Part shown: in pieces, positions 7,233 through 14,885 of the stretch
How positions within the stretch are numbered: position 1 is the stretch's first letter
Layout of the letters: the number at the start of each line of letters is the position of its first letter
Source: Tissierellaceae bacterium
GTDB lineage: Bacteria > Bacillota > Clostridia > Tissierellales > Tissierellaceae
DNA length: 64,000 bases
NCBI GenBank assembly: GCA_023229175.1
Contig: JALNZV010000004.1
Coordinates: 72,949 to 136,948, forward strand
Reading direction: 5' to 3'
Made by a program: the position numbers and the translations under genes
The notes under the pieces: model-generated
Databases searched by the model: none
What the model was told of the DNA's origin: nothing
The model's input: the letters and a program-made list of their open reading frames with translations, nothing else

Positions 7233-9314
7233 TTGCAAAAAAACTTAGTAATAGTTGAGTCACCGGCAAAAGCGAAAACCATAGAGAAATTTTTAGGGAA
7301 AAATTACAAGGTAACTGCTTCCATAGGCCATATAAGGGATTTACCAAAGAGTAGCCTTGGTATTGATATTGATAATAAGTTTGAGCCTAAATATATTACT
7401 ATTAGAGGAAAAGGACCAGTTATTAAGGAATTAAAAAGCGAAGCTAAAAAATCGAAAAATATTTATTTAGCCACTGACCCTGATAGAGAAGGTGAGGCTA
7501 TCTCTTGGCATTTAGCACATATATTGGGTATAGACGATAAGAAAAAGGTAAGAGTAGAGTTTAATGAAATAACAAAGAATGCTGTAACTAATGCAATTAA
7601 AAAGCCTAGGCAGATTGATTTAAATCTTGTCGATGCACAACAAGCTAGAAGAGTACTAGATCGACTTGTAGGCTACAAGATTAGCCCCCTCCTTTGGAGA
7701 AAGATTCGCAAAGGATTAAGTGCAGGAAGAGTACAGTCTGTAGCCGTAAAGCTAATTTGTGATAGGGAAATGGAAATTGAAAACTTTGTGCCTGAAGAAT
7801 ATTGGAGTATTAAAGCTAAGCTAAAAAAAGACAAGGCAGAATTTGAATCAAATTTTTATGGAGTAGTAATTGATGGGAAGGAAAGCAAAATTGAGTTAAA
7901 GACCAAGGAAGAAGTAGATAATATTTTGAAAAACTTGGATAAAAATAATTTTGTAGTAAAAGAAGTAAAAAAGGGAACAAAAAGAAAGAGACCAAACCCG
8001 CCCTTTACAACTAGTACACTACAACAAGATGCATCGAAAAAACTGGGCTTTAGCACTAAAAAAACAATGATTATAGCACAGCAATTATATGAGGGCATTG
8101 ATATAAAAGGTGAAGGATCCGTAGGATTAATCACTTATATGAGAACTGATTCAACAAGAGTATCAAAGGATTCCATTAAATTAGCTGGTGAATTAATAAA
8201 TAAGGAATTTGGCGATAAATATTTTAATGGGGGAAATGAATATTCTAACAAGCCTAAAAAAGATTCACAGGATGCACACGAAGGTATAAGGCCTACAGTT
8301 ATAAATAAAACGCCGATATTAATAAAAGATTCACTGACCTCAGATCAATATAAACTGTATAAATTGATTTGGGAAAGATTTTTAAGTTCTCAAATGACTA
8401 ATGCCGTTTACGATACCCTTGCAGTAACTATGGAAAGCAATAGTTACTTATTTAAATCTACAGGTTCTATCTTAACCTTCGATGGATTTTTAAAAGTTTA
8501 CAATAGCGAAGAAGAAGAGAAAACTTTTGTAATACCAGAGTTAAAAGTAAATGATGTATTAAAAGCAAATAAGGTCATTCCAAAACAACACTTTACACAG
8601 CCACCTGCCAGATTCACTGAGGCTTCTTTAATTAAAACTTTGGAAGAATTAGGTGTCGGTAGGCCAAGTACTTTTGCTCCTACAATTTCAACTATTTTGT
8701 CAAGAGATTATGTAATTCTAGAAAAAAGGGCTTTTTCGCCTACGGAACTTGGGATATTGGTAAATGATCTTTTGGGCGAATATTTCAATGAGGTAATTAA
8801 CGAAGAATTTACAGCTCAATTAGAAGAAAACTTGGACAATATTGCTGAAGGCCAGTTGCCATGGGTGAAAGTAGTTGAAGAATTTTATAAAGACTTTTCA
8901 ACATTTCTGGAAAAGGCAGACAGGGAGATTGAAAAGATTGAGATTGAAGATGAAGTCTCAGATGTAAAATGTGAATTCTGTGGTAGGAATATGGTCGTTA
9001 AAACCGGTAGGTATGGAAAGTTTTTAGCTTGTCCTGGATATCCGGAATGCAAAAACACAAAACCTATATTAGATGAGCTAGACGTTAATTGTCCCAATTG
9101 CAATGGAAAGTTAGTTAGAAGAAGGTCTAAAAAAGGTAGAGTTTTTTATGGTTGCAGTAATTACCCCAATTGCAATTTTGTGTCCTGGGATGAGCCTTTT
9201 AAAGAGCCATGTCCTAAATGTAGCAGCCTTATGGTAATCAAGAAAACCAAAGATCAAAGGAAAATTATATGTACCAATAAAGACTGCGGATATACTGAAG
9301 TCAAAAAAATATAA
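7233..9314 (+). CDS. topA: DNA topoisomerase I
   Basis: Type IA topoisomerase that relaxes negative supercoils. The TOPRIM domain opens with VIVESPAKAKTIEKFLG and carries the acidic DPDREGEAISWHLA triad. The catalytic tyrosine is in YMRTDSTRVS at about residue 302. PPARFTEASLIKTLEELGVGRPST marks the central DNA-gate domain. Three C-terminal zinc ribbons are visible: CEFCGRN..CPGYPEC, CPNCNGK..CSNYPNC and CPKCSS..CTNKDC. TTG 7233 is the likely start because TGGAGGTG (7219-7226) lies six bases upstream; the longer GTG 7218 frame would bury the ribosome binding site. Length is then 693 residues. trmFO, xerC and hslVU, which follow topA in Bacillus, are absent here. Confidence 0.98.
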   Translation: MQKNLVIVESPAKAKTIEKFLGKNYKVTASIGHIRDLPKSSLGIDIDNKFEPKYITIRGKGPVIKELKSEAKKSKNIYLATDPDREGEAISWHLAHILGIDDKKKVRVEFNEITKNAVTNAIKKPRQIDLNLVDAQQARRVLDRLVGYKISPLLWRKIRKGLSAGRVQSVAVKLICDREMEIENFVPEEYWSIKAKLKKDKAEFESNFYGVVIDGKESKIELKTKEEVDNILKNLDKNNFVVKEVKKGTKRKRPNPPFTTSTLQQDASKKLGFSTKKTMIIAQQLYEGIDIKGEGSVGLITYMRTDSTRVSKDSIKLAGELINKEFGDKYFNGGNEYSNKPKKDSQDAHEGIRPTVINKTPILIKDSLTSDQYKLYKLIWERFLSSQMTNAVYDTLAVTMESNSYLFKSTGSILTFDGFLKVYNSEEEEKTFVIPELKVNDVLKANKVIPKQHFTQPPARFTEASLIKTLEELGVGRPSTFAPTISTILSRDYVILEKRAFSPTELGILVNDLLGEYFNEVINEEFTAQLEENLDNIAEGQLPWVKVVEEFYKDFSTFLEKADREIEKIEIEDEVSDVKCEFCGRNMVVKTGRYGKFLACPGYPECKNTKPILDELDVNCPNCNGKLVRRRSKKGRVFYGCSNYPNCNFVSWDEPFKEPCPKCSSLMVIKKTKDQRKIICTNKDCGYTEVKKI

Positions 9315-9322
9315 ATAATTAA

Positions 9323-9337
9323 AATTTTCTGTACATT
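9323..9337 (+). promoter_or_regulatory. Probable CodY box upstream of codY
   Basis: The 15 bases AATTTTCTGTACATT match the established CodY operator consensus AATTTTCWGAAAATT at 13 positions (mismatches at 10 and 12). The site abuts the -35 element of the likely codY promoter, which suits autoregulation. Chance matches with two mismatches do occur in AT-rich DNA, so the location is the main supporting argument. Confidence 0.55.
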
Positions 9338-9365
9338 TGTAGAAAAATGTAGTAATATTTAGAAT
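9337..9365 (+). promoter_or_regulatory. Putative codY promoter
   Basis: TTGTAG at 9337-9342 and TAGAAT at 9360-9365 are 17 bases apart, a plausible housekeeping promoter about 60 bases ahead of the codY start. Its -35 touches the CodY-box-like sequence. No hairpin terminator for topA was recognised upstream, so read-through from topA is also possible. Confidence 0.45.
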
Positions 9366-9432
9366 ATAGGACAGTTTGTTTGGTTAATATCAAATATTAA
9401 TAAAATAATCTTAAAATGGGAGGAGTATGCTT

Positions 9433-10212
9433 GTGGAGAGTTTACTGCAGAAAACTAGAAGGTTAAATATGTCATTACAAAGCTATGGACCTAAGCCCGT
9501 ATCTTTTTCTGAACTTAGCCATATACTTAGCAACATTTTAGATGCAAATGTGTATATTGCTAGTACAAGTGGAAGGGTATTAGGCTATGAGTTATCAAAA
9601 GGCTTTGAATGTGACATTATTCAATCTGAAATAGTTAAGGAAAAAAGATTTCCTAAAAAATATAATGAGGAATTACTTCGATATACAGAAACCAATGAAA
9701 ATATGCGGGAAGTGACTGACTGTGTATTTGATCAAGTATCTAAATGCGAGTATCCAGATAAAATAGTTACAGTAATACCAGTTAATAGCGGCGGTAAAAG
9801 GTTAGGTACCTTAGTACTTGCTAGGTTTGGGAAAGAGTTTACCGATGATGACCTAGTACTATCAGAATATAGTGCAACCATTGTAGGTATGGAAATTTTA
9901 AGATCTAAATCAGAAGAGATTGAGGAAGAGGCTAGGAAAAAATCTGTAGTCCAGATGGCCATAGGGACTCTTTCATACTCAGAACTAGAGGCCATGGAAC
10001 ACATCTTTAGTGAGCTAGATGGTAAAGAGGGGCTTTTAGTAGCAAGTAAGATTGCAGATAGAGTAGGCATTACCCGCTCGGTAATAGTTAATGCTCTTAG
10101 GAAATTCGAAAGTGCTGGAGTGATTGAAACTCGTTCCCTTGGGATGAAAGGAACCCATATAAAAATCTTAAATGACAAATTATTAGATGAGCTTTTAAAA
10201 TCAAAAGAATAG
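9433..10212 (+). CDS. codY: GTP/branched-chain amino acid-sensing global regulator CodY
   Basis: Pleiotropic repressor that senses GTP and branched-chain amino acids and controls stationary-phase, metabolic and often motility genes. The N-terminal GAF ligand domain (about 1-155) begins with SLLQKTRRLN. The linker helix includes YSATIVGMEILRSKSEEIEEEARKK, and the C-terminal winged helix shows LLVASKIADRVGITRSVIVNALRKFESAGVIETRSLGMKGTHIK, almost identical to the family. GTG 9433 is chosen over ATG 9427 because GGGAGGAG (9418-9425) is seven bases from the GTG and only one from the ATG. Length is 259 residues. It lies directly upstream of the fla/che cluster, as in Bacillus, and may regulate it. 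Confidence 0.98.
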   Translation: MESLLQKTRRLNMSLQSYGPKPVSFSELSHILSNILDANVYIASTSGRVLGYELSKGFECDIIQSEIVKEKRFPKKYNEELLRYTETNENMREVTDCVFDQVSKCEYPDKIVTVIPVNSGGKRLGTLVLARFGKEFTDDDLVLSEYSATIVGMEILRSKSEEIEEEARKKSVVQMAIGTLSYSELEAMEHIFSELDGKEGLLVASKIADRVGITRSVIVNALRKFESAGVIETRSLGMKGTHIKILNDKLLDELLKSKE

Positions 10213-10234
10213 TATATACTATTCTTTTGATTTT
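10197..10234 (+). terminator. 38-bp perfect palindrome at the end of codY, likely terminator
   Basis: Bases 10197-10215 and 10216-10234 are exact reverse complements over 19 positions. The palindrome contains the codY stop codon (10210-10212) and ends in TTTT. As RNA it forms a long AU-rich hairpin with a minimal turn. It may end codY transcription, protect the 3' end, or act on DNA as a binding site for a dimer. Its low GC content is atypical for an intrinsic terminator, so the function is uncertain. Confidence 0.6.
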
Positions 10235-10261
10235 CTAGGACTTTGGTGGGAGGTTTTAAAA

Positions 10262-10315
10262 ATGCCAGGAAAATACGTGACAATAACTATCAAAAAGTAT
10301 ATAAATTATGTATAA
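10262..10315 (+). CDS. Possible 17-residue peptide ORF between codY and flgB
   Basis: ATG 10262 is preceded by GGGAGG (10248-10253) at eight bases, as good a ribosome binding site as those of the neighbouring genes. It opens an 18-codon frame encoding MPGKYVTITIKKYINYV and ending in TAA at 10313-10315. I do not recognise the peptide. It could be a leader peptide of the flagellar operon, a real small protein, or the decayed start of a lost gene. A putative promoter (10277-10305) lies inside it, which argues against both being used at once. No homology can be assessed here. Confidence 0.3.
   Translation: MPGKYVTITIKKYINYV
10277..10305 (+). promoter_or_regulatory. Putative promoter of the fla/che cluster
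   Basis: GTGACA (10277-10282) and TATAAA (10300-10305) are spaced by 17 bases, giving a transcription start near 10312. A second TATAAT at 10311-10316 has no good -35 partner. I found no SigD-like TAAA-N15-GCCGATAA motif in this interval. The assignment is tentative. Confidence 0.35.
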
Positions 10316-10429
10316 TACATTATAGTGAATCAAAAATGGATAAATCACGCAGTAGATACTACTTTAGAGTGGAAAGTTGTCGTCAAATGTAGTATTATAG
10401 TGATAAACGGATTTTCGGGAGGTAATAAT
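10316..10429 (+). promoter_or_regulatory. Leader region upstream of flgB with alternative hairpins
   Basis: The stretch before flgB can form two mutually exclusive stems. One is AGTAG (10351-10355) with CTACT (10359-10363) around ATA. The other is ATACTAC (10356-10362) with GTAGTAT (10389-10395). A GGGAGG binding site (10418-10423) follows. It does not resemble the c-di-GMP-I riboswitch found before flagellar operons in some Clostridia. Whether the alternative stems matter is unknown. Confidence 0.3.
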
Positions 10430-10831
10430 ATGATAAATAAAGCATTTAGTAACATCGATTTTTATAAAAAGGCTGTCGATGGTACTTGGTTGAGACACCA
10501 GACAATTTCGCAAAATATTGCTAATGTAAACACCCCGGAATATAAGCGCAAGGTAGTGTCCTTTGAAGACCAGCTAAAAGATGCTATCGGCAGAAATAAA
10601 GTTGCTCTTAAAAGGACCAATGAAAAGCATATAGCAAAGGGCTCAAGTCAATTCTCACCAAAAGTACTAGAAGACAAATCTACATCGTACAGAATAGATG
10701 GAAACAACGTAAATATTGATACGGAGTCCGCGGAATTAGCCAAAAATGACATCATGTATAATGCTATGATAAACCAGATAGTTAACGAATTTGATAAAAT
10801 TAAAAATGTAATAACAGAAGGGAGCAAATAA
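10430..10831 (+). CDS. flgB: Flagellar basal-body rod protein FlgB
   Basis: Proximal rod subunit of the flagellar drive shaft, exported by the flagellar type III apparatus. The N-terminal rod signature is present (LRHQTISQNIANVNTPEYKR), as is the C-terminal amphipathic helix (NDIMYNAMINQIVNEFDKIKNVI) shared by axial proteins. ATG 10430 has GGGAGGTAATAAT directly upstream; an in-frame GTG at 10325 would add 35 residues unlike any FlgB, so it is rejected. Length is 133 residues, as expected. It is the first gene of the cluster, two bases ahead of flgC. Confidence 0.96.
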   Translation: MINKAFSNIDFYKKAVDGTWLRHQTISQNIANVNTPEYKRKVVSFEDQLKDAIGRNKVALKRTNEKHIAKGSSQFSPKVLEDKSTSYRIDGNNVNIDTESAELAKNDIMYNAMINQIVNEFDKIKNVITEGSK

Positions 10832-10833
10832 AA

Positions 10834-11274
10834 ATGAATATATTTAATTCAATTAATATCTCTTCTTCATCATTAACTGCAGAAAAAACTAGAATTGACA
10901 TAATCGCCAAAAATATGGCAAATGCAAATACTACGAGAACTACAGGCGGTTCTCCATATAGAAGGCAAATGGTTGTCTTTGAAGAAAACAAACCGAACTC
11001 CTTTTCTTCTCACCTAAACAACAAAATGAACAAAATCAATGGACACGGCGTAAAAATAAGTAAGATTGTAGAAGATGATTCGCCGTTTAAACTCGTTTAT
11101 GAGCCTGGTCACCCTGATGCAGATGAAAATGGATATGTTAAAATGCCCAATGTGGATGTCGTCAAAGAAATGGTAGATTTAATCAGTGCACAAAGGTCAT
11201 ATGATGCAAATATTACTTCGATAAACACTTCAAAATCAATGCTAATGAAGGCTTTGGAAATTGGTAGGAGGTAA
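10834..11274 (+). CDS. flgC: Flagellar basal-body rod protein FlgC
   Basis: Proximal rod subunit of 146 residues. It begins with the axial N-terminal helix (INISSSSLTAEKTRIDIIAKNMANANT), where NMANANT is the conserved ANxxT region. The end is the family hallmark GYVKMPNVDVVKEMVDLISAQRSYDANITSINTSKSM. It starts two bases after flgB with an AAGGGAG binding site inside flgB, so the two are coupled. It polymerises with FlgB, FlgF/G-type proteins and FliE to join the MS ring and hook. Confidence 0.97.
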   Translation: MNIFNSINISSSSLTAEKTRIDIIAKNMANANTTRTTGGSPYRRQMVVFEENKPNSFSSHLNNKMNKINGHGVKISKIVEDDSPFKLVYEPGHPDADENGYVKMPNVDVVKEMVDLISAQRSYDANITSINTSKSMLMKALEIGRR

Positions 11275-11278
11275 GTAG

Positions 11279-11575
11279 ATGGACATAAATAAGGTAGGAA
11301 ATTATAAGAATTTTTTAGATTTATCAAACAAAGAGTTGAACTCAACAAATAAAAACAACAATTTCAGTTCATTTTTATCAGATGCTATTGGCAATGTAAA
11401 CCAAATGCAAATAGACAGCGATGAATATAAGAAGATGTTAGCAATTGGCGAAGTAGACAACCTTCACGATGTCACAATAGCTTCTGAAAAAGCTAATATA
11501 GCCCTTCAAATTACCATGAGCATTAGAAATAAAATAATAGAAGCTTATAAAGAAATAATGAGAATGCAATTTTAG
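11279..11575 (+). CDS. fliE: Flagellar hook-basal body complex protein FliE
   Basis: Small adaptor of 98 residues connecting the MS ring to the rod. The C-terminal half is diagnostic: GEVDNLHDVTIASEKANIAL followed by QITMSIRNKIIEAYKEIMRMQF, the conserved helix ending in an RMQ/F motif. The N-terminal 35 residues are polar and variable, as usual. ATG 11279 follows TAGGAGG within four bases of the flgC stop. Confidence 0.95.
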   Translation: MDINKVGNYKNFLDLSNKELNSTNKNNNFSSFLSDAIGNVNQMQIDSDEYKKMLAIGEVDNLHDVTIASEKANIALQITMSIRNKIIEAYKEIMRMQF

Positions 11576-11597
11576 CAATTGATAGAGAAGAGGTGCA

Positions 11598-13118
11598 ATG
11601 GTGCAGGAATCCATAAATCGATTAACCGGAAAGCTAACTGAATATTGGAATGGTCTAAATAAAAAGAAAAAAATCGGATTAGTATTTACAACTGTTTTTA
11701 GTATACTAATTGTCGCAGCTTTAGTTTTAACACTAACACGTACAAAATACGAGGCTCTGTATAGCAACCTAAGCCTTAAGGATATGGGTCAAATCACATC
11801 AAAACTTGACGAAATGGGGGTTTCTTGGAAAAGTAGTGACGACCAAAGAAGCATCTTAGTACCTAAAGAATTGAAAAACAGGGTAAAAATAGAGCTAGCT
11901 ACTTACGGACTTCCAAAGGAAAGATATACATATTTAGATGCTTTTGATGATATGAGTTGGTCTATGACAGATTTTGATAAGAAACAGAGAATCAAAAAGG
12001 CCGATGAAGGTGAATTGGCTGCAGTGATTTCTGAAATTGAAGGCATACACAGTGCTGAAGTATTTATAAACAAAAAAGATAGTACAAGCTTTATTTTAAG
12101 CAACGAGGAAAACAAAACTACTGCTTCCGTATTTTTAGTTAAATCGGATAGCAGGCAATTACCTGCTGATAAGGTAAATGCCATAAAGCATCTTGTAGCT
12201 GGTTCATTAAATATGTATCCAGAAGACGTTCGAGTTGTAGATGATGATGGAAAATTACTGGGAGAAGAAAATCCCAATGACATATATAACACCGACTTAA
12301 TTTTAGTGAAACACGGGATTGAATCTAGAATTAATGAAAGCATAAAAAAGTTTTTAGAGAACATAGTAGGTTACGGCAATGTTGATGTCATGTCAAGTGT
12401 TAAGATTAACATGGATAGCGAAATGACAACCATAGTCGAATTTGCTCCTCCTATAGAAGGGGAGGATGAGGGGCTTATTCGATCACTTGAAGAAGTGGAA
12501 GAACATATGGCTGGTAGTTCTGGAGGAGGAGTTCCAGGTGTGGATCCAAATATCGAAGACCAGCAAATGCTTGACGATGGCACAAGCAGGTATGACAAAG
12601 TAAGCAGAATAATAAATAATGAATTAAATGAGATTAACAAAGAAATTCGGAAGGCCCCTGGACAGGTGGAGAGCATTACTGTTGCAGTATTAATCAATCA
12701 GGATGCCCTAATAGATGGTGAGATGACACCTGATAGGGAAAAGGAATTCACAGATTTAATCTATGCTGCCACAGGATTAGATACCAAAGACGTTCAAATA
12801 AAGGCAGAAAGATTTACAAAACAATCCATAGAAAGAGCTATAGACGTTGGAAAACAAATAAACTGGCTATATATTGGGATAGGATTATTTGTACTACTAG
12901 GAATTATTATATATGTTATATATTTGAGAATAAGAAACAGAAGGGAAGCTAGTGAAGAATTAGAGAGATTATTAGAAGAAAGATCTTCTATTGAATTAGA
13001 AGTTGCGGACCTTGATTTTGAAGCAGAAGAATCAAAGATGAAAGCTCAAATCGATAGGTTTATAGAAAAAAAACCTGACTCAGTTGCTCAGCTACTAAGA
13101 AACTGGTTAAATGAATAG
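11598..13118 (+). CDS. fliF: Flagellar MS-ring protein FliF
   Basis: Inner-membrane ring protein on which the rotor is built. Transmembrane segments lie at about residues 25-45 and 421-443. The periplasmic YscJ/FliF ring-building motif region is between them (YEALYSNLSLKDMGQITSKL; YGLPKE; EGELAAVISEIEGIHSAEV). A glycine/serine-rich linker (GSSGGGVPGVDPN) separates the two ring-building lobes. The short acidic C-terminal tail binds FliG. Length is 506 residues. ATG 11598 has GAGGTG five bases upstream. It is followed 12 bases later by fliG. Confidence 0.97.
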   Translation: MVQESINRLTGKLTEYWNGLNKKKKIGLVFTTVFSILIVAALVLTLTRTKYEALYSNLSLKDMGQITSKLDEMGVSWKSSDDQRSILVPKELKNRVKIELATYGLPKERYTYLDAFDDMSWSMTDFDKKQRIKKADEGELAAVISEIEGIHSAEVFINKKDSTSFILSNEENKTTASVFLVKSDSRQLPADKVNAIKHLVAGSLNMYPEDVRVVDDDGKLLGEENPNDIYNTDLILVKHGIESRINESIKKFLENIVGYGNVDVMSSVKINMDSEMTTIVEFAPPIEGEDEGLIRSLEEVEEHMAGSSGGGVPGVDPNIEDQQMLDDGTSRYDKVSRIINNELNEINKEIRKAPGQVESITVAVLINQDALIDGEMTPDREKEFTDLIYAATGLDTKDVQIKAERFTKQSIERAIDVGKQINWLYIGIGLFVLLGIIIYVIYLRIRNRREASEELERLLEERSSIELEVADLDFEAEESKMKAQIDRFIEKKPDSVAQLLRNWLNE

Positions 13119-13130
13119 AGGCGATTAGAT

Positions 13131-14135
13131 ATGCAAATGAAAAAGTTTAGCGGAAAAGAAAAAGTTGCAATATTGCTTATAGCATTGGGCCCGCAAAAAT
13201 CAGCCGAGTTATTTAAACATTTAAATGAAGAAGAAATCGAAGAATTAACATTACAAATAGCAAATATGAGAATGGTGTCTCCGGAAGAGAAAAGACTAGT
13301 AATAGAGGAATTCTATCAAATATGTTTGGCACAGGAATATATATCCGAGGGAGGCATAAATTACGCTAAAGATGTGTTAGAGAGGGCTTTGGGCTCCGAT
13401 AAAGCTATGAATATAATTAGTAAATTAACATCCTCACTACATGTAAGGCCATTTGAATTTATAAGAAAGGCTGATCCAAACCAACTTTTGAACTATATTC
13501 AAAATGAACACCCTCAGACAATAGCTCTGATACTGTCTTATTTAGAATCTTCACAGTCTGCCCAAATCCTTTCAAGTTTGTCACCTGAGAAACAATCAGA
13601 TGTAACGAGAAGGATTGCTATAATGGACAGAACATCTCCGGAAGTGGTAAAGGAAATTGAGATGGTATTAGAGAGCAAGTTCTCAAATATTCTGGTCCAA
13701 GATTATACCACTACAGGTGGTATTCAAGCTGTCGTCGACATATTGAACTCTGTTGACAGAGGTACCGAAAAGCATATATTAGAGGAACTAGACAACAAAG
13801 ATGCGGAACTTAGCGAAGAAATCAGGAGAAGGATGTTTGTATTTGAAGACATTACTATCCTCGACAATAGAAGTATTCAAAGAATTATTAGAGAAATTGA
13901 CAATTCACAATGGGCCATTGCCTTAAAGGGTGCCAGTGAAGACGTAAAGGAGCTTATATTCGCAAATATGTCTAAGCGTTTGGTTGAAATGATAAAGGAA
14001 GATATAGAGTTTATGGGTCCCGTTAGAATTAGAGATATTGAAGATGCACAGCAAAATGTCGTGAACGTAATTAGGAAACTAGAAGAAGAGGGTGAAATAA
14101 TCACTCCAAGAGGAGGGGATGAAATAATTGTCTAA
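13131..14135 (+). CDS. fliG: Flagellar motor switch protein FliG
   Basis: C-ring protein that couples stator torque to rotation and sits between FliF and FliM. Its 334 residues show the N-terminal FliF-binding domain (KVAILLIALGPQKSAELFKHL), the middle armadillo domain with EHPQTIALILSYL, and the C-terminal torque domain. The latter has the charged residues in FVFEDITILDNRSIQRIIREID and VRIRDIEDAQQNVVNVIRKLEEEG. The end overlaps the fliH start by 8 bases, indicating coupling. Confidence 0.98.
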   Translation: MQMKKFSGKEKVAILLIALGPQKSAELFKHLNEEEIEELTLQIANMRMVSPEEKRLVIEEFYQICLAQEYISEGGINYAKDVLERALGSDKAMNIISKLTSSLHVRPFEFIRKADPNQLLNYIQNEHPQTIALILSYLESSQSAQILSSLSPEKQSDVTRRIAIMDRTSPEVVKEIEMVLESKFSNILVQDYTTTGGIQAVVDILNSVDRGTEKHILEELDNKDAELSEEIRRRMFVFEDITILDNRSIQRIIREIDNSQWAIALKGASEDVKELIFANMSKRLVEMIKEDIEFMGPVRIRDIEDAQQNVVNVIRKLEEEGEIITPRGGDEIIV

Positions 14136-14880
14136 TGTTATTAAATCCTTTAGATTAGTTGAGATAGAGTCACCTAGATTGGAAGACAGAGAAGATAAAG
14201 AAGATAAAGAAAATATCGATTTATCAATGCTCGTTAAAGAAGAGTATGAAAAAATTATAGAGGATGCAAAATTAGAGGCATCAAAAATCATCGAAGAAGC
14301 CGAGGCAAAACAGGAAGAAATGATTAATGCAGCGTATGAAAGGGCGAAAGACATTACCCAAACTTCGAAAGATGAAGGTTATAATAAAGGTTATAATCAT
14401 GGTTATGACGAAGGATATAACATTGGATATATTGAGGGTAAGGAAGTAGCCGATGGAATTATAAAAGAATCCTTGGACATTAAAAATGAATATTTAGAAA
14501 CAAAACAAACTCTACTAAAGGATTTAGAAGAAGAAGTGATAGAACTTGTAATCAGCATTTATGAAAAAATTATCAATAAGAAAACCAGTGATGATGAGGA
14601 ACTTATAATCTCCTTAGTGCTGAACGGCATAAAAAACCTGGATATTTCTGATAAGCTGACCATAATTGCATCTAAAGAAGATTATAATATGCTAGAAATG
14701 TCTAAAGACGAGATTCTGGCAAAATCAAGTTTAATATCGGATTTAGAAATAAAATACGATATGTCATTTGGAAAAGGTGACTGCGTATTGGAGACGTCAA
14801 AAGGAAACATTGATGTTAGTTTAAAGAATCAATTAGATGAAGTAAAAGACCTATTAAGGACAATATTAAATAATGAGTGA
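14128..14880 (+). CDS. fliH: Flagellar assembly protein FliH
   Basis: Stator-like regulator of the export ATPase FliI; it holds FliI in a dimer-peripheral stalk and links it to the C ring. Length is 250 residues. An acidic N-terminus is followed by a coiled coil (about 35-75) and then a short run of GY-x2-GY repeats at about residues 85-105 (NKGYNHGYDEGYNIGYIEG), a form of the GxxxG repeats typical of FliH. The C-terminal V-ATPase subunit E-like domain ends with KGDCVLETSKGNIDVSLKNQLD. The start is TTG 14128 inside the fliG end, behind GGAGGGG. Confidence 0.93.
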   Translation: MSNVIKSFRLVEIESPRLEDREDKEDKENIDLSMLVKEEYEKIIEDAKLEASKIIEEAEAKQEEMINAAYERAKDITQTSKDEGYNKGYNHGYDEGYNIGYIEGKEVADGIIKESLDIKNEYLETKQTLLKDLEEEVIELVISIYEKIINKKTSDDEELIISLVLNGIKNLDISDKLTIIASKEDYNMLEMSKDEILAKSSLISDLEIKYDMSFGKGDCVLETSKGNIDVSLKNQLDEVKDLLRTILNNE

Positions 14881-14885
14881 TTAAT

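Noticed and set aside
10325..10429. N-terminal extension of flgB from GTG 10325
   Set aside because: The added residues do not resemble any FlgB start, and the GGGAGG binding site and ATG at 10430 give the normal rod-protein N-terminus.
10316..10429. c-di-GMP-I (GEMM) riboswitch before flgB
   Set aside because: Considered because some Clostridia have one here, but the conserved tetraloop-receptor and GGGCAAACC-type core elements are not found.
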